Source: Guadua angustifolia (lineage: Eukaryota; Streptophyta; Magnoliopsida; Poales; Poaceae). Taken from it: 64,000 nt of DNA. The first letter of the stretch is position 1; each line of letters opens with the position of its first letter. The DNA lies in contig CM070520.1 of assembly GCA_036346375.1 (NCBI GenBank), forward strand, positions 46,581,854-46,645,853. The letters are read 5' to 3'. The position numbers and the translations under genes are program-made. Of this stretch, positions 32,718-45,214 are shown piece after piece. The notes beneath the pieces are model-generated. The model was not told where the DNA came from. It made no database searches and was given only the letters and a program-made list of their open reading frames with translations.

Positions 32718-35700
32718 TGTCGTGCCCCGAATTTCACGGATTCGGGCATCAGGCATTCTGTACTAGTCCAGATCACGCTTAGTACACACAGATAAACAAA
32801 GTTGAAGTACCACAATCATACACAATGGAAATAAGTAATAAAGTACTTCAAACATAATATAATCGAGTTACACGGCCTTATGGCCATCTTACAATAATTT
32901 GCCACGCAGGGCGATAAATATCAAAGTAGCACAAGTTTATCAGCGGAAGCAAAAGTAAAGCAATGAATCCTTCATAGCCACAGGCAACTGAGTGCGGCTC
33001 AACCCTCAATCCTCCTGGCCTTCGACGAACTCTTCATTCTAAGCTGGCACGGCTTCTTATTCTTCTGAGGTTTTTGTCGATGCAAGGGTCAGTATACAAC
33101 ATACTCAACAAGTCATGCCCAATGCAGGTCTATTACTACATGCATGGCTTATCCAAAGGAAAGGCTTAATTGGTTATTTTGCATAAAGCAGCATTTCTTT
33201 AAACCGGTATTCCTATTAGATTAAAAGCAGTAAAATCAATATTATTAATAATTAATTTCTCAATTCTTTTCCAAGGGTTTGGCACACAGCCCTAAATTGA
33301 TTCTTTTGGCACACAGCCACCCATTCCACATTTTTATTCTGAAAATCTAACCCTTGATCAGAATCACCGAGCAATGTCCAAGATCATGACACGGCTATTC
33401 AATAGATTCACACACACACTCTACAGAGGTGTGACACTTTACCCACAAGATACGATCGCCGCCACATAGGCGATTGATTGCAACAAAGTCCTTCGTAAAC
33501 TAACACTTAGCCGGTGATCCTCCAAGATTGCCTTCCTAACACTTTCTCACAGAGCCAAAGCTTAGAACAGGCACATACCGTTAGATGGGTACCAAGCCGC
33601 AGCACAGGTATGCTCCCCCAAACGGTTACACCTTTGTGTAACTGTCACCCCGAGGTATCAAAGGAAAGATATTAGAAACCTATTGAACTAGGTCCGTCCC
33701 ATTCTGGACAAGTGGTTGTACACGGAACTCAGTTCAAAGGCTCGCAAGGTTAAGTCCTTAATTGTCCCGGGCAAGACTTCCGATTTATACAACTCGGCAC
33801 ACAGCCTTCACAAACTCAATACAACCCGATGCCACACAGGCCCACCTGGCACGAAGCCTCCTCGCCACTTGCCCTGGTCCAAAACATTTCCCACCCCACT
33901 ATATATTTAAGCAACACATGCCATTGTCCACATCAATTCCCGAATAGCACCGCACAGGTTACTATTCCAAATCCATCATATGACATCATCGCACTTTTAC
34001 AAAAATGCGTTCCATAAGCTTTAGTCAGTATTGAATTGCAAATTAAAAGACATTCAGCGCATATAAGTAGGCTAAGCGACTAATCACGGTCTAGCCTCCC
34101 GTGTTGGCATTAATGTAGCAACCAACATAGTTTAGCATTCTAGGGTGACAAGGTGTTCGTATGCATAAAAGTATTAACAAGGTGTCGTAAGCAAGATAGG
34201 TACTTTAGCTACCATTCCCATATGAGCAACATCATTTTTACTCAACATAGCATGCAATATTTGAATCAAAATATAGTTGAAAAACTAGGGTAAACATGGT
34301 CAAAGCATGACTTGCCTTCAAACAGCAGTTGGTTCGGGTCGAAGCTTTGCGACGGGTCCTCAAATTCTCTTTCGGCGAATTCCGGCGACTCGGAGTCTAC
34401 GCGCACACAAGCAACATACAATAGCACTCAATACAGACAGCAAGACCATCACCAAAAATAAAATAAAAATAACCATTAAATAGTTTACATTTTTACGAAT
34501 TTTTGGGCACTGGAATCACCCAAATCCGAGTTAAAATGCAAAAGTTATAGTGTTTTCAAATTTGCTGAAATTCAAATAAATAATAATCGAATTACCCATT
34601 TTATTTTCATACTGAAAATCTGGATTAATTTCCACCGGCGACACGTGTCAACACCAGGGACTTCCACGCCGCCCTGGTCCAGCCGGCATGTGGGTCCCAG
34701 ATGACGCCATGTCGACGTCAAGACAACCGGGTCATCACACCGACATGTGGGCCCACGAACAAGACTGACCACTCAACGATCGACACGCAATGAGAAAACA
34801 TCAAGCCACGCGGCGCAATTCAATCCCGACCGTTGATCCAAACCAACGATCGGCCGTTACCATGGCCGCTTCATCGATACGGCTCACGTGGCTCAATGGC
34901 GACGGTCGGATCGAAGATCTACGGCTGTGGTTAACCGAGGTGTTTACTATTCTCAAGCCTACGTGGCCTCATCTGAGCCGAGCATCCAAGCATCGACGGC
35001 CATTTTCAACGCACGGCCACGGTGACGTGGACGCACAGATGCGGTCGGATGAAGATCCAACGGCGCAACTATACCGAGCACTTCCCAGGTCACCATGCCT
35101 ACGTGGCCTAACGAGGACCTTACGATCACAATCCAACGGACAAGATCTAATCCTACCGCTGCAGCCTTGAATCAAATAGGCGATTACGTGGCCTCACATC
35201 GAGCGTCCGATGAAGATCGAATGGTGGAGGAAGCTCGCGAGGCGTCGAGGAAGAAGTGGCGGAGCTGGTCGCCGGACTTGAAGAAGATGAAGCGGCGACG
35301 GCGTTTCCGGGCGTCTCCGGCCGGAAGAAGTAACCACACGGGTGCGTCTTGGCTCGGTGAACTTGGGGAGGGTCTCGACGGCGGTGGAGAGCGGCGGACG
35401 GTGGCGAAACACGAAGAAAACCGTGGCGGGGGTGAGTAGCTACCACGGCGAGCTCTTGTGCACGCTACCGGGGATGGCTGAGCACGGGAGAGAGGGCGAA
35501 ATGGGCGGTGGAATGAGCTGCATCCAGTGGACTATATCCCCCGCTCGGACATGCCTCGGAGGATGCACAAAATCCCTGACACGATCTCCGGCACCCAACG
35601 GCGGACGGCGGTGCCAAGGCGACGCCCCGAGATCGAAAGTAAATACATCGGCCGTCCGATCGCGATCCAAGCGGAGATTAAACCTCCTTTCAAATAAACA

Positions 35701-36132
35701 GTATTTAATCGCGCCCGTCCGTCGAGATCCAACGGTGGAGGATGGGCGGCGATTAGGTTTTCAGGATGAGCACAGTGTTGGGCCGGCCCAGTACTGTAGC
35801 TAGCCATTTTCCAGATTTTGACAATAAAAAGAATTCCAATAATTCAAAGTAATTATTTAGGGCACTAAAAATACTCGAAAAATTCTAGAAAAATTCTGGA
35901 AAATATTTCAGAGCATTTTGAGCCTAAATAAAATATTTTTATTTATTTTTGATAAATACTTTTTCTGATATTAATTAATCAAGAGAAGGATATTTTAAAT
36001 AAATGTTAATTAAATCCAATAAATCCTAGAAAAATTAGATAAATCCAAATAAATGCAAATAAAGGCTGATTAATTCACAAAAATTCAAATAACTCCAAAA
36101 TTTAAAATCGGGCCGAATTTCGGGACGTTACA
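32718..36132 (-). repeat. 3' LTR of element D
   Basis: A 3.4-kb LTR whose minus-strand start is TGTAACGTCCCG at 36132 and whose end is about 32718 (or 32723). It is highly similar to 41828-45214. The left edge is uncertain by about 5 bases because the two copies differ there. Confidence 0.9.
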
Positions 36133-36150
36133 AACCTACCCCCCTTAATA
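36133..36150 (-). promoter_or_regulatory. Polypurine tract of element D
   Basis: On the minus strand an aaggggggtaggttt tract abuts the LTR start at 36132. Confidence 0.7.
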
Positions 36151-36818
36151 GAATCTCGTCCCCGAGATTCGAGGCTTAACTAGAGAATAGGTTCGGGAAT
36201 TCCTTTCTCAGATCCTCCTCTCATTCCCAGGTGGCCTCACTTTCCGTGTGATTGCTCCACTGAACTCTGCAGAAACGAGTCGTCTTGCTCCTGGTTCTTC
36301 GACTCATCAGATCCAGATTTTTATCTACGCTCCTTATAAGTCAAATCTTCCTGTAGATCAACTCCCTCTAGTGATGTTTGTTCTTCAGGCACTCAGAGAC
36401 ACTTCTTGAGTTGCGACACATGAAAAACATTGTGTACTCCTGCTAATGACTGTGGTAGCTCCAGTTGATAGGCGACCTCGCCTTTACGGCTTATGATCTT
36501 GAACGGCCCTATATATCTTGGCGCCAAATTTTCCTTTTTGTGAAACCTCTGGACTCCTTGAGAGGCGAATCGAGATACACATAATCTTCGTGCTCAAGCT
36601 CAATTTCTGCGGCGGTTGTCCGCAGAACTCTTCTCGCCTTGACTGTGCAATTTTAACCTTTCTCGATTAGTGCTATTTGCTCTTCGGCTTCTTGCAGTAT
36701 GTCAGGTCCAAAGACACGACGTTCACCAGTCTCGTTCCAATTTAGCGGCGTCCTGCTGTGGTCGACCATACAACGCTCGAAGGTGACATCAAGACTTGCT
36801 CGATAGTCGTTGTTGTAA
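36151..36818 (-). pseudogene. Element D integrase C-terminal region (degenerate)
   Basis: No open frame is long, but short matching words in different frames follow the order of Tekay integrase tails on the minus strand: SYNND, then TPLNWNETGERRVFGPDILQ, then an ELE.EDYVYL block, and near the end a chromodomain-position segment too broken to read. This is the part after the DDE core that contacts DNA and, in chromoviruses, carries a chromodomain. Frameshifts occur roughly every 50-100 bases. Confidence 0.65.
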
Positions 36819-37070
36819 CTAAACTCCGTGATACGACAAACATTTATCCCAAGTTGATGTATATGCTAACACACAAGATCTCAACATATCTTCTAATATC
36901 TGGTTGACTCTTTCTGTCTGTCCATCTGTTTGCGGGTGATAAGCTGTACTGAAATTCAAGTGGGTGCCCATTGCTGTATGTAATTTATCCCAAAATCTTG
37001 AGGTAAATTGGGTACCTTTGTCCGATACTATCTTCTTCGGCACTCCATGTAAGCAAACGATCCATGCCAT
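36819..37070 (-). pseudogene. Element D integrase core, second half
   Basis: Contains the second catalytic aspartate (IVSDKGTQFTSRFW) and the glutamate (HPQTDGQTERVNQILED) of the DDE core, with STAYHPQ between. It is in a different frame from the first half of integrase, which ends at 37082 after a stop. The frame closes at 36819 within the SYNN region. Function if intact: strand transfer of element cDNA into chromosomal DNA. Confidence 0.9.
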
Positions 37071-37081
37071 GTATAGCCCTA

Positions 37082-38092
37082 TTAATTTATCTCTGAATAG
37101 GTTGTCTTTATCGGTATGAATCTAGCGATTTTTGTCAATCGGTCCACGATGACCCATATGGAGTCATAACCTCCTTGCGTCCTTGGCAATCCGGTGATGA
37201 AATCCATTCCGATTTCTTCCCATTTCCACTCTGGTATTTTTAATGGCTGCAGCAGTCCTGCTGGTCTCTGATGCATAGCTTTGACTCGCTGGCATACATC
37301 ACATAGTGCTACGTGTTCCGCAACCTCTCTCTTCATATTCGGCCACCAGAACCTTTCTTTTAAATCTTGATACATTTTTTCGCTTCCTGGGTAAATCGAA
37401 TACTTGGAGTCGTGAGCCTCCTCTAGTATTAACTGCTTCAGCTCCTGTTTGTTAGGTACACAAATACGCTCCTTCATCCACAACGTACCGTGTTCGTCCA
37501 GCTTAAAGTCTTTCGCTTGTCCTTCCTCCATCTTGGCCTTGATTCGCTTGATCTTCTCATCGTCCTTCTGACCCTCTCTAATCTGGTCTTCCAAGATAGG
37601 CTTTACCTCTAAGGCAGCTACGAATCCTTCCGGAACAACTTCTAATTTCAATCTCTGCAGGTCCTTGCACAATTCTTCCTGGCTTTCTCCCACTTTCGAA
37701 TTTAGACCATGACTTTTCCGACTCAGGGCATCAGCCACTACATTGGCCTTGCCGGGATGATAATGGATACCCATGTTGTAATCCTTGATCAGCTCTAACC
37801 ATCTCCTTTGTCTCATGTTCAGATCAGATTGGGTGAAAATATATTTAAGGCTTTTATGGTCTGTATACACCTCACATCTATTGCCAATAAGATAGTGACG
37901 CCATATCTTCAGTGCGTGTACTACGGCTGCTAATTCCAGATCATGCGTCGGGTAGTTCCCTTCATGTGGCCTTAATTGCCTTGATGCATAGGCTACTACC
38001 TTTCCATTTTGCATTAACACGCATCCAAGTCCTTGGCGTGATGCATCGCAGTAAATATCAAAACTCTGATGCACATCTGGTTGCACTAACAC
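37082..38092 (-). pseudogene. Element D RNase H, integrase zinc-binding domain and first half of core
   Basis: A 336-residue open stretch. Residues 1-110 are RNase H, with YCDASRQGLG, THDLELAAVV, YTDHKSLKYI and VVADALSRK holding the expected acidic residues. Residues about 110-215 are a charged linker. Residues about 220-270 are the HHCC domain: AHDSKYSIYPGSEKM has tyrosine where the second histidine is expected, while CDVCQR is intact. It ends with EIGMDFITGLPRT (first DDE aspartate) and IWVIVDRLTK. The start methionine is internal. Confidence 0.92.
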
Positions 38093-38205
38093 CGTGCCGA
38101 TGTCACTGCTTTTAACTCTTGAAAACTCTTCTCACAATCCTGTCCAAACAAATTTCTTTCTTTCTTTAGCAATCGTAATTGGCCTAGCAATTGTTGAAAA
38201 CCCTT

Positions 38206-38643
38206 CTATAAATCCATGTAATAACCGCCATTCCAAGAAAACTCCGAACTCGCGAAATCGTCTTTGGCGACTCCCAATGCAATCTGTCTCGACCTTGCTT
38301 GGGTCATCATGATTCCTTCGGCAGTCATGACATGCCCTAAGAAATCTACCTTACTCTTCCAGAAATCGCACTTACTGAATTTCGCATACAACTGTTGTTC
38401 TCTTAGCTTCTCCAGCACTAATCTCAAATGTTGCGTGTGCTCTTCATCCATCCTTGAATAAACCAAAATATCATCTATGAACACGACCATAAATTTATCT
38501 AAGTATTCCATAAATACTTTGTTCATTAAGTTCATAAAGTATGATGGCGCATTTGTCAATCCAAATGACATAACGGTGAACTCGTAGTGTCCATATCTTG
38601 AAGAAAATGCGGTCTTGGGTATGTCCTCTGTCTTGATTTTCAA
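38206..38643 (-). pseudogene. Element D reverse transcriptase, palm to thumb
   Basis: Motifs in order: EDIPKTAFSSRYGHYEF, MSFGLTNAPSYFMNLMNKVF, the active site VVFIDDILVYS with both aspartates, and YAKFSKCDFW...VDFLGHV. The thumb is frameshifted from about 38320 on (text resembling RSFLGLAGYYRRF appears in pieces near 38210-38260). A break at 38643 separates it from the RT N-terminal part. Confidence 0.92.
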
Positions 38644-38665
38644 TCGGTGATATCCTCGACTGAGG

Positions 38666-39450
38666 TCAATCTTGGAGAATACTCGCTCCTCTCAATTGAT
38701 CGAAAAGATCGTCTATCCGGGGTAACGGGTATTTATTCTTTATCGTCACTTCGTTAAGCGCACGATAATCTATACACATCCGAAAACTTCTGTTTTTCTT
38801 CTTAACAAACAGAACCGGTGCTCCCCAAGGTGACGAGCTTGGTCGGATAAATCCTTTTTCCACTAACTCCTCGATCTGCTTCTTCATCTCAACCAGCTCT
38901 TCGGTGGACATCCGATATGGTCTCTTTGCTATGGGTGCTGTCCCTGGCACTAAGTCAATTACGAACTCTATGTCTCTGTCCGGTGGCATTCCTGGTAATT
39001 CCTCGGGAAAAACTTCGGGGTATTCACTGACCACTGGAACATCTCCTATACTGACAGTTTCCAAACTGTTTACTAATATCTGTCCTTCTCGAACTGCCTT
39101 TGCTTGAAATTCCACTTTTCTACCCTCAGGGCTCTCAATCGACATGACTCTTCGTCCACAATCTAATATAGCCTTATGCTTAGTCAACCAATCCATTCCC
39201 AGGATAACATCCAGGGTTTGGGTATCTAATATAATAAGGTTCGCTAGGAACTCTACTCCTTTTATTATTAACTTAACTCCAGAACATCCGACCTTAGAAC
39301 GGAGTTCTGATCCAGGGGATTGGACTAGAAGTGTACTCTTAAGGTTAACAATATCCAGATCATTTGTCATGGCAAAGTCTTGAGAGACGAACGAATGCGA
39401 AGCTCCTGAATCAAATAATATCAGAGCTGCATCGAGTGGACTAGGAACTT
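38666..39450 (-). pseudogene. Element D protease and RT N-terminal part
   Basis: The aspartic protease active site reads ILFDSGASHSFVS at about 39380-39420, upstream of the first in-frame methionine (39370). The protease continues with KGVEFLANLIILDTQTLDVI and the conserved end LGMDWLTKHKAILDC. A linker leads to RT: VFPEELPGMPPDRDIEFVID, MKKQIEELVEKGFIRPSSSP, FRMCIDYRALNEVTIKNKYP and PRIDDLFDQL. The frame ends at 38666 with ASILQD where intact RTs read VFSKIDL. Confidence 0.92.
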
Positions 39451-40611
39451 ACCGAGCACGACGTCTGCTGCATTCGACTTCGCCTCATGGAGATATGGTT
39501 GATTCGACCTCGCGTGAACGCTATGTGTAGCTCCGGCCAGTGCAGTGTCCTCGACTTCCTCCTTGGATAGGGTCTTAGCGGTGTGCTTCCTAAGTTGAAG
39601 CGCATCGGGTCACTCCTCCTCTTTGGGGCACATGTTAGCAAAATGCCCGGCCTCATTATAGCTTGTAGCAAATAGCTCTTCCCGACATCCGCCGATTTAC
39701 CACCTCGATTATTAACTTTGACAGAGTCCGAGGGTCCGTCCTACCTGGCCTCGGCATTGACGGCGTTGTCCTCGCAACGTTTCCCTGCTGGAATTTAGGG
39801 AACTGCTGGGGTATCATCCTTGGTCTTTGCTGGCCATGGCGTCCTCCTTGCTGAGCCATGCGGCGTTTACGATTATCATCCAGTTCCTTGCGCTTATCCT
39901 CCAGTATGAGTGCCTTGTTTACTAACTCTTGGAAATCCGGGAAGGTGTGGGTAATCAGCCCTACCTGCAGTCCTGTGTTAAGTCCCTTCAAGAAACGGAC
40001 CTGTTCGTTTTATCGGCCGCTACGCCTTCGAGCGAGCGTGCTAATCTGCGTGAACTTATTCAAATAGTCACCATAGATTGACCTCCTCGCTTAAGCGCTC
40101 TCAATTCTCCTTCTTCAACTCCATGATACCCTCCGCACATGGTATTGACGAAAAGCCATGGTGAATTCTTCCTGTAATCTCTGCGGGTTCTCTTGCGGCC
40201 TGCAGAGTTTTCCCACCATTCAATTGTTCCTTCAAGTCGGTGAGAGGCATAAAGCACCCTCTCATTTCTCACATGGGTTATGTGTAATTTCCTTTCGATG
40301 GTTCTCAACCAATCGCTCGCTCTAACGGATGGCATTGCCCGAGAAAGTGGGCGGTCGTGTCCTCATAAATTCAGATAATCTTGAGTACGGACGTGGCCCA
40401 TTGTTCACAAATTTTGATTGTTGGCGGTTGCTTGAGTGTTGATCTGTTGTATTGTGGCCATCATTGTCTGCATTAATCGAGTTCGGCCGCGAGGAATGCT
40501 CCTAAATTTCGTGATATCAATCAAGCGGTGCCGCCGGTGGTGGTGTCTTTGCTCGACGCCTCTTGGGCGCTGAAACCACCGCCTCGCCTCCGTTGTTATA
40601 GTGTTCACCAT
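39451..40611 (-). pseudogene. Element D gag
   Basis: Pieces on the minus strand: a Gln-rich helix (about 40405-40470), the capsid-like Retrotrans_gag domain (40060-40335: SDWLRTIERKLHITHV, LYASHRLEGTIEWWENS), FPDFQELVNKALILEDKRKEL and a basic Gln/Arg/Pro stretch (39656-39991), then a zinc knuckle near 39610-39665 of which only EAGHFANMCPKEE is readable. A frame change destroys the first cysteine pair. Gag would assemble particles and package RNA. At least five breaks. Confidence 0.88.
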
Positions 40612-41810
40612 CTGCTGATTGTCTCGGTGGTTTAGAGATAAGGGGGAAAAGAATAGGCAAGTATAGGAACTTATACGGGGAAACAGGTGTAACTTAAAAA
40701 ACCATTAAACATTCAAGCTTAAATAATAATTAGGGTGGTTTATTACATAGTCTAGGGACTATGCAACCACAAAATCAGTCACAGCATCACACCAAATTGT
40801 TCATTACATCACATCGCATAGCTAAGTTTGCAATTAAAGACGCGACTCAAAACAACTGAGTCTCAACGCAAAAGCTGGTTACTACAACTCTGACAAAGCA
40901 TCACTCATCGAGCCAACTCGGCTCTGGCTCTCGATCACATACACCGGCGGTGAGCTGCATCGGGCAACCGTCCCCATGCCCTCCCACTGGTGTACTGGGG
41001 CACCACCGGCCGCCGGTCTCGTGTCAGTGCTTGGCTCCAGCTGGCTCCTCCTCGCCGTCTGCCGAGCTCCATGACGGCTCGCTCTCGTGGCCGAGAGAGC
41101 CTCCTCCAACTCAGCGATCCTCGATCTGCGTGCATCCGGTCTCTCGCAAACACCTCGGTCTCTCCAAGGTGCGGTAGACGGCTCGCAGCTCAGAGTCGTG
41201 GCGCCCATGACCTCCTCTCAGTGCAAAGCAACAAACGGTTTAGGTGCACGACGGCGGCGCTGCCCTCTAGCTCCAAACGAGCTGCAGGGTCCACCAGCGT
41301 CGCGGGTGCACACGAAGGCGGTATCCACAGCTCGAGCCGTGGTCCCTCGCCGATCCGACGCAGCAGTAACCCGCACACTCAGATGCTCGCCAGAGCTAGC
41401 TTCGCTTCACCGCGAGGCGAAGCGACAACTAGCACGCAAGGTTCCCGAGCGCATAAGGTAAGAGTCGCCTCCCACCCGCGAGCAATCCCATTGACTATCC
41501 AGGTGCGGGATCGGTAGAGAGGACGGTCGAAGCCTCCCAACACCTGGAGCATCCTCCAGAGCTCCGCTGCGTAGCCTCCGTGACGCTCTCCAAAAGAGTG
41601 AACCATCCGCATCTGCCAAAGCAACGCGTCAGTACCAAAATTTTGAAAGAACACAAAAGTGATAGCAAAATACAGCAGAGGTATGAAGTGAGAAAGAAAG
41701 GATGAGTCGAGATTTCATTGATTATTCTTGTCAAACTTTTAGTCTTTAGAAATTAGCTTTCATTCTTTCTAAAACGGCCAGGCTAACTAGGGTAAGACCT
41801 ACAGTTAGTA
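40612..41810 (-). pseudogene. Element D gag leader / 5' untranslated region
   Basis: The minus strand carries a frame at 40882-41208 with a helix-prone RRSRIAELEEALSATRASR stretch, like the coiled-coil N-terminus found before the capsid domain in some Tekay elements. A further GC-rich stretch follows up to the 5' LTR. I cannot set a start codon. Plus-strand frames here (40990-41517 and others) are shadows. Confidence 0.5.
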
Positions 41811-41824
41811 TGGCTTGAATACTA
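41811..41824 (-). promoter_or_regulatory. Degenerate primer binding site of element D
   Basis: On the minus strand TAGTATTCAAGCCA, matching 10 of 14 bases of the usual TGGTATCAGAGCCA, placed a few bases inside the 5' LTR. Confidence 0.45.
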
Positions 41825-41827
41825 TCC

Positions 41828-44800
41828 TCGCCGTGTTCCCGAATTTCACGGATTCGCACTCTGGCATTCTCAGACTAGTCCAGATCACGCTTAGTACACA
41901 CAGATAAACAAAGTTGAAGTACCACAATCATACACAGCGGAAATAAGTAATAAAGTACTTCAAGCATAATATAATCGAGTTACACGGCCTTATGGCCATC
42001 TTACAATAATTTGCCACGCAGGGCGATAAATATCAAAGTAACACAAGTTTATCAGCGGAAGCAAAAGTAAAGCAATGAACCCTTCATAGCCACAGCAACC
42101 GAAAAAGCGGCTCAACCTCAATCCTCCCGCCTTCGATTTAACTCTTCATTCCAAGCCGCACGGCTTTCTTCTTCTTCCGAGGTTTTTGTCGATGCAAGGG
42201 TGAGTATACAACATACTCAACAAGTCATGCCCAATGCAGTCTATTACTACATGCATGGCTTATCCAAAGGAAAGGCTTAATTGGTTATTTTGCATAAAGC
42301 AAAGATTTCTTTAAACCGTATTCCGATTAGATTAAAAGCAATAAAATCAATATTATTAATAATTAATTTTCAATTCTTTTCCAAGGGTTTGGCACATGAC
42401 CCTAAATTGATTCTTTTGGCACACACCACCCATTCCACATTTTTATTCTCGAAAATCTAACCCTTTATCAGAATCACCGAGCAATGTCCAAGATCATGAC
42501 ACGGCTATTCAATAGATTCACACACACACTCGCAGAGGTCAGACACTTTACCCACAAGATATATTCGCCGCCACACAAAGTATTGATTGCAACAAAGTCC
42601 TTCAGAGACTAACACTTAGCCAGTGATCCTCTCCAGTATTGCCTTCCTAACACTTTCTTCACACAGAGCCAAAGCTTAGAACAGCACATACCGTTAGATG
42701 GGTACCAAGCCGCAAAGACAGTACGCTCCCCAAACGGTTACACCTTTGTGTAATCACACCCCGAGGTATCAAAGGAAAGATATTAGAAACCTCATCAACT
42801 AGGTCCGCCCCATTCCGGACAAGTGTTTGTACACGAACTCAATTCAAAGGCTCGCATGGTTAAGTCCTTAATTGTCCCTGCAAGACTTCCGATTATACAA
42901 CTCGCACACACTTTCACAAACTCAATACAACCCGATGCCACACAGCCCACTGCACGAAGCCTCCTCGCCACTTGCCCTGGCCCAAAACATTTCCCACCCC
43001 ACTATATATTTAAGCAACACATGCCATTGTCCACATCAATTCCCAATAGCACCGCAAGAGTTACTATTCCAAATCCATCATATGACATCATCGTGACTTT
43101 TACAAAAATGCGCTCCATAATCTTTAGTCAAGATTGAATTGCAAATTAAAAGACATTCAACAGATATAAGTAGGCTAGCGACTAATCACGGTTTAGCCTC
43201 CCGTGTTGGCATTAATGTAGCAACCAACATAGTTTAGCATTCTAGGGTGACAAGGTGTTCAGTATGCATAAAAGTATTAACAAGGTGTCGAAGCAAGATA
43301 GGTACTTTAGCTACCATTCCCATATGAGCAACATCATTTTTACTTAACATAGCATGCAATATTTGAATCAAAATATAGTTGGAAAACTAGGGGCAACATG
43401 GTCAAAGCATGACTTGCCTTCAAACAGCAGTTGGTTCGGTCGAAGCTTTATGACGGGTCCTCAAATTCTCTTTCGCTAATTCCTATGACTGAGTCTACGC
43501 CACACACAAGCAACATACAATAGCACTCAATACAGATAGCAAGACCATCACCAAAAATAAAATAAAAATAACTATTAAATAGTTTACATTTTACGAATTT
43601 TGGGCACTGAATCACCCAAATCCGAAGTTAAAATGCAAAAGTTATAGTGTTTTCAAATTTGCTGAAATTCAAATAAATAATAATCGAATTACCCATTTTA
43701 TTTTCATATGAAAATCTGGATTAATTTCACCGGCGACACGCGGTCAACACCAGGACTTCACGCCGCCTCGGCCATCGACGATGTGGGTCCCAGATGACGC
43801 TCATGTCGACGACAAGACACCGGGTCATCACATCGACATGTGGGCCCCATTAACAAGACTGACCACTCAATGATCGACACGCCGGGCGAGAAAACATCAA
43901 GCCACGCCAGATTCAATCCCGCCGTTGATCCAAATCCAACAATGGTCGTTACCGCGCTTCATCGACACGGCCTACGCGGGCTCAATGGGCTTTCGGCCGG
44001 ATCAAGATCTACTACCGTGGTTAACCGAGGTGTTTACTATTCTCAAGCCTACACGGCCTCATCTGAGCCGAGCATCCAAGCATCGACGGCCATTTTCAAC
44101 GCAACGACTACGGCGACGTGGACACACAGAGGCGGTCGGATGAAGATCCAACGGCGCAACTATACCGAGCACTTCCCAGGTCACCATGCCTACGTGGCCT
44201 AACGAGGACCTTACGATCACAATCCAACGGACAAGATCTAATCCTACCGCTGCAGCCTTGAATCAAATAGGCGATTACGTGGCCTCACATCGAGCGTCCG
44301 ATGAAGATCGAATGGTGGAGGAAGCTTCGCGAGGCGCCGAGGAAGAAGTGGCGGAGCCGGTCACGGACTTGAAGAAGATGAAGCGGCGACGGCGTTTCAG
44401 GGCGTCTCCGTACGAAGAAGTAACCACACGGTGCGTTTGGCTTGGTGAACTTGGGGAGGGTCTCGGACGGGCGGTGGAGAGCGGCGGACGGTGGCGTAAA
44501 CACGAAGAAAACCGTGGCGGGGTGAGAAGCTACCACGGCGAAGTTTCTTCGCGACGCTAACGGGGATGGCCGAGCACGGAGAGAGGGCGAATGGGCGGTG
44601 GAATGAGCTGCATCCATGGACTATATCCCCGCCGGACATGCCTTGAGGACGCGCAGAAAATCTCGACACGATCTTCGCACCTAACGGCGACGGCGGTGCA
44701 TGCAAGGCGACGCTCCCGAGATCGAAAGTAAATATCGATCGTCCGATCGCGATCCAACGCATGAGATTAAACCTCCTTTCAATAAACCAGATTTAATCGC

Positions 44801-45214
44801 GCCCGTCCGACGAGATCCAACGGTGGAGGATGGGCGGCGATTAGGGTTTTCCCCGAAAGCACAATGTTGGGCCGCCCAAAGATCAGAGCTAGCCATTTTC
44901 CGATTTTGACAATAAAAAGAATTCCAATAACTCAAAGTAATTATTTAGGCACTAAAAATACTCGAAAAATTCTAGAAAAATTCGAAAATATTTCAGAGCA
45001 TTTTGAGCCTAAATAAAATATTTTCATTTATTTTTGATAAATACTTTTTCTGATATTAATTAATCAAGAGAAGGATATTATAAATAAATGTTAATTAAAT
45101 CCAATAAATCCTAGAAAAATTATATAAATCCAAAAAAATGCAAATAAAGGCTGATTAATTCACAAAAATTCAAATAACTCCAAAATTTAAAATCGGGTCA
45201 ATTTTGACGTTACA
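41828..45214 (-). repeat. 5' LTR of element D
   Basis: About 3.39 kb, the partner of 32718-36132. AT-rich parts are nearly identical, but this copy repeatedly lacks one G where the other has GG, as in aggt/agt and ccggt/ccgt. The minus-strand start TGTAACGTC is at 45214. Confidence 0.9.

Larger units (their letters stand above)
32718..45214 (-). mobile_element. Element D: complete Tekay-like Ty3/gypsy retrotransposon
   Basis: Two LTRs of about 3.4 kb (41828-45214 is the 5' one on the minus strand, 32718-36132 the 3' one) enclose gag, protease, RT, RNase H and integrase in gypsy order, all minus-strand. The PPT on the minus strand reads aaggggggtaggtt before the 3' LTR. The PBS near 41811-41824 is a weak match to tRNA-Met. 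It interrupts the antisense ORF of E: the frame ALLTAV before and SATQRRGAL after belong together. I could not see a 5-bp TSD (ggcgg or tgtcg on the left, aagcg on the right). Confidence 0.93.

Noticed and set aside
34790..35807. Several ORFs of 90-150 codons on both strands
   Set aside because: Inside the 3' LTR of D and repeated in the other LTR (43840-44760) with different frames, so not conserved as protein.
40990..41517. 175-codon plus-strand ORF
   Set aside because: Shadow opposite the gag leader of D, no family resemblance.
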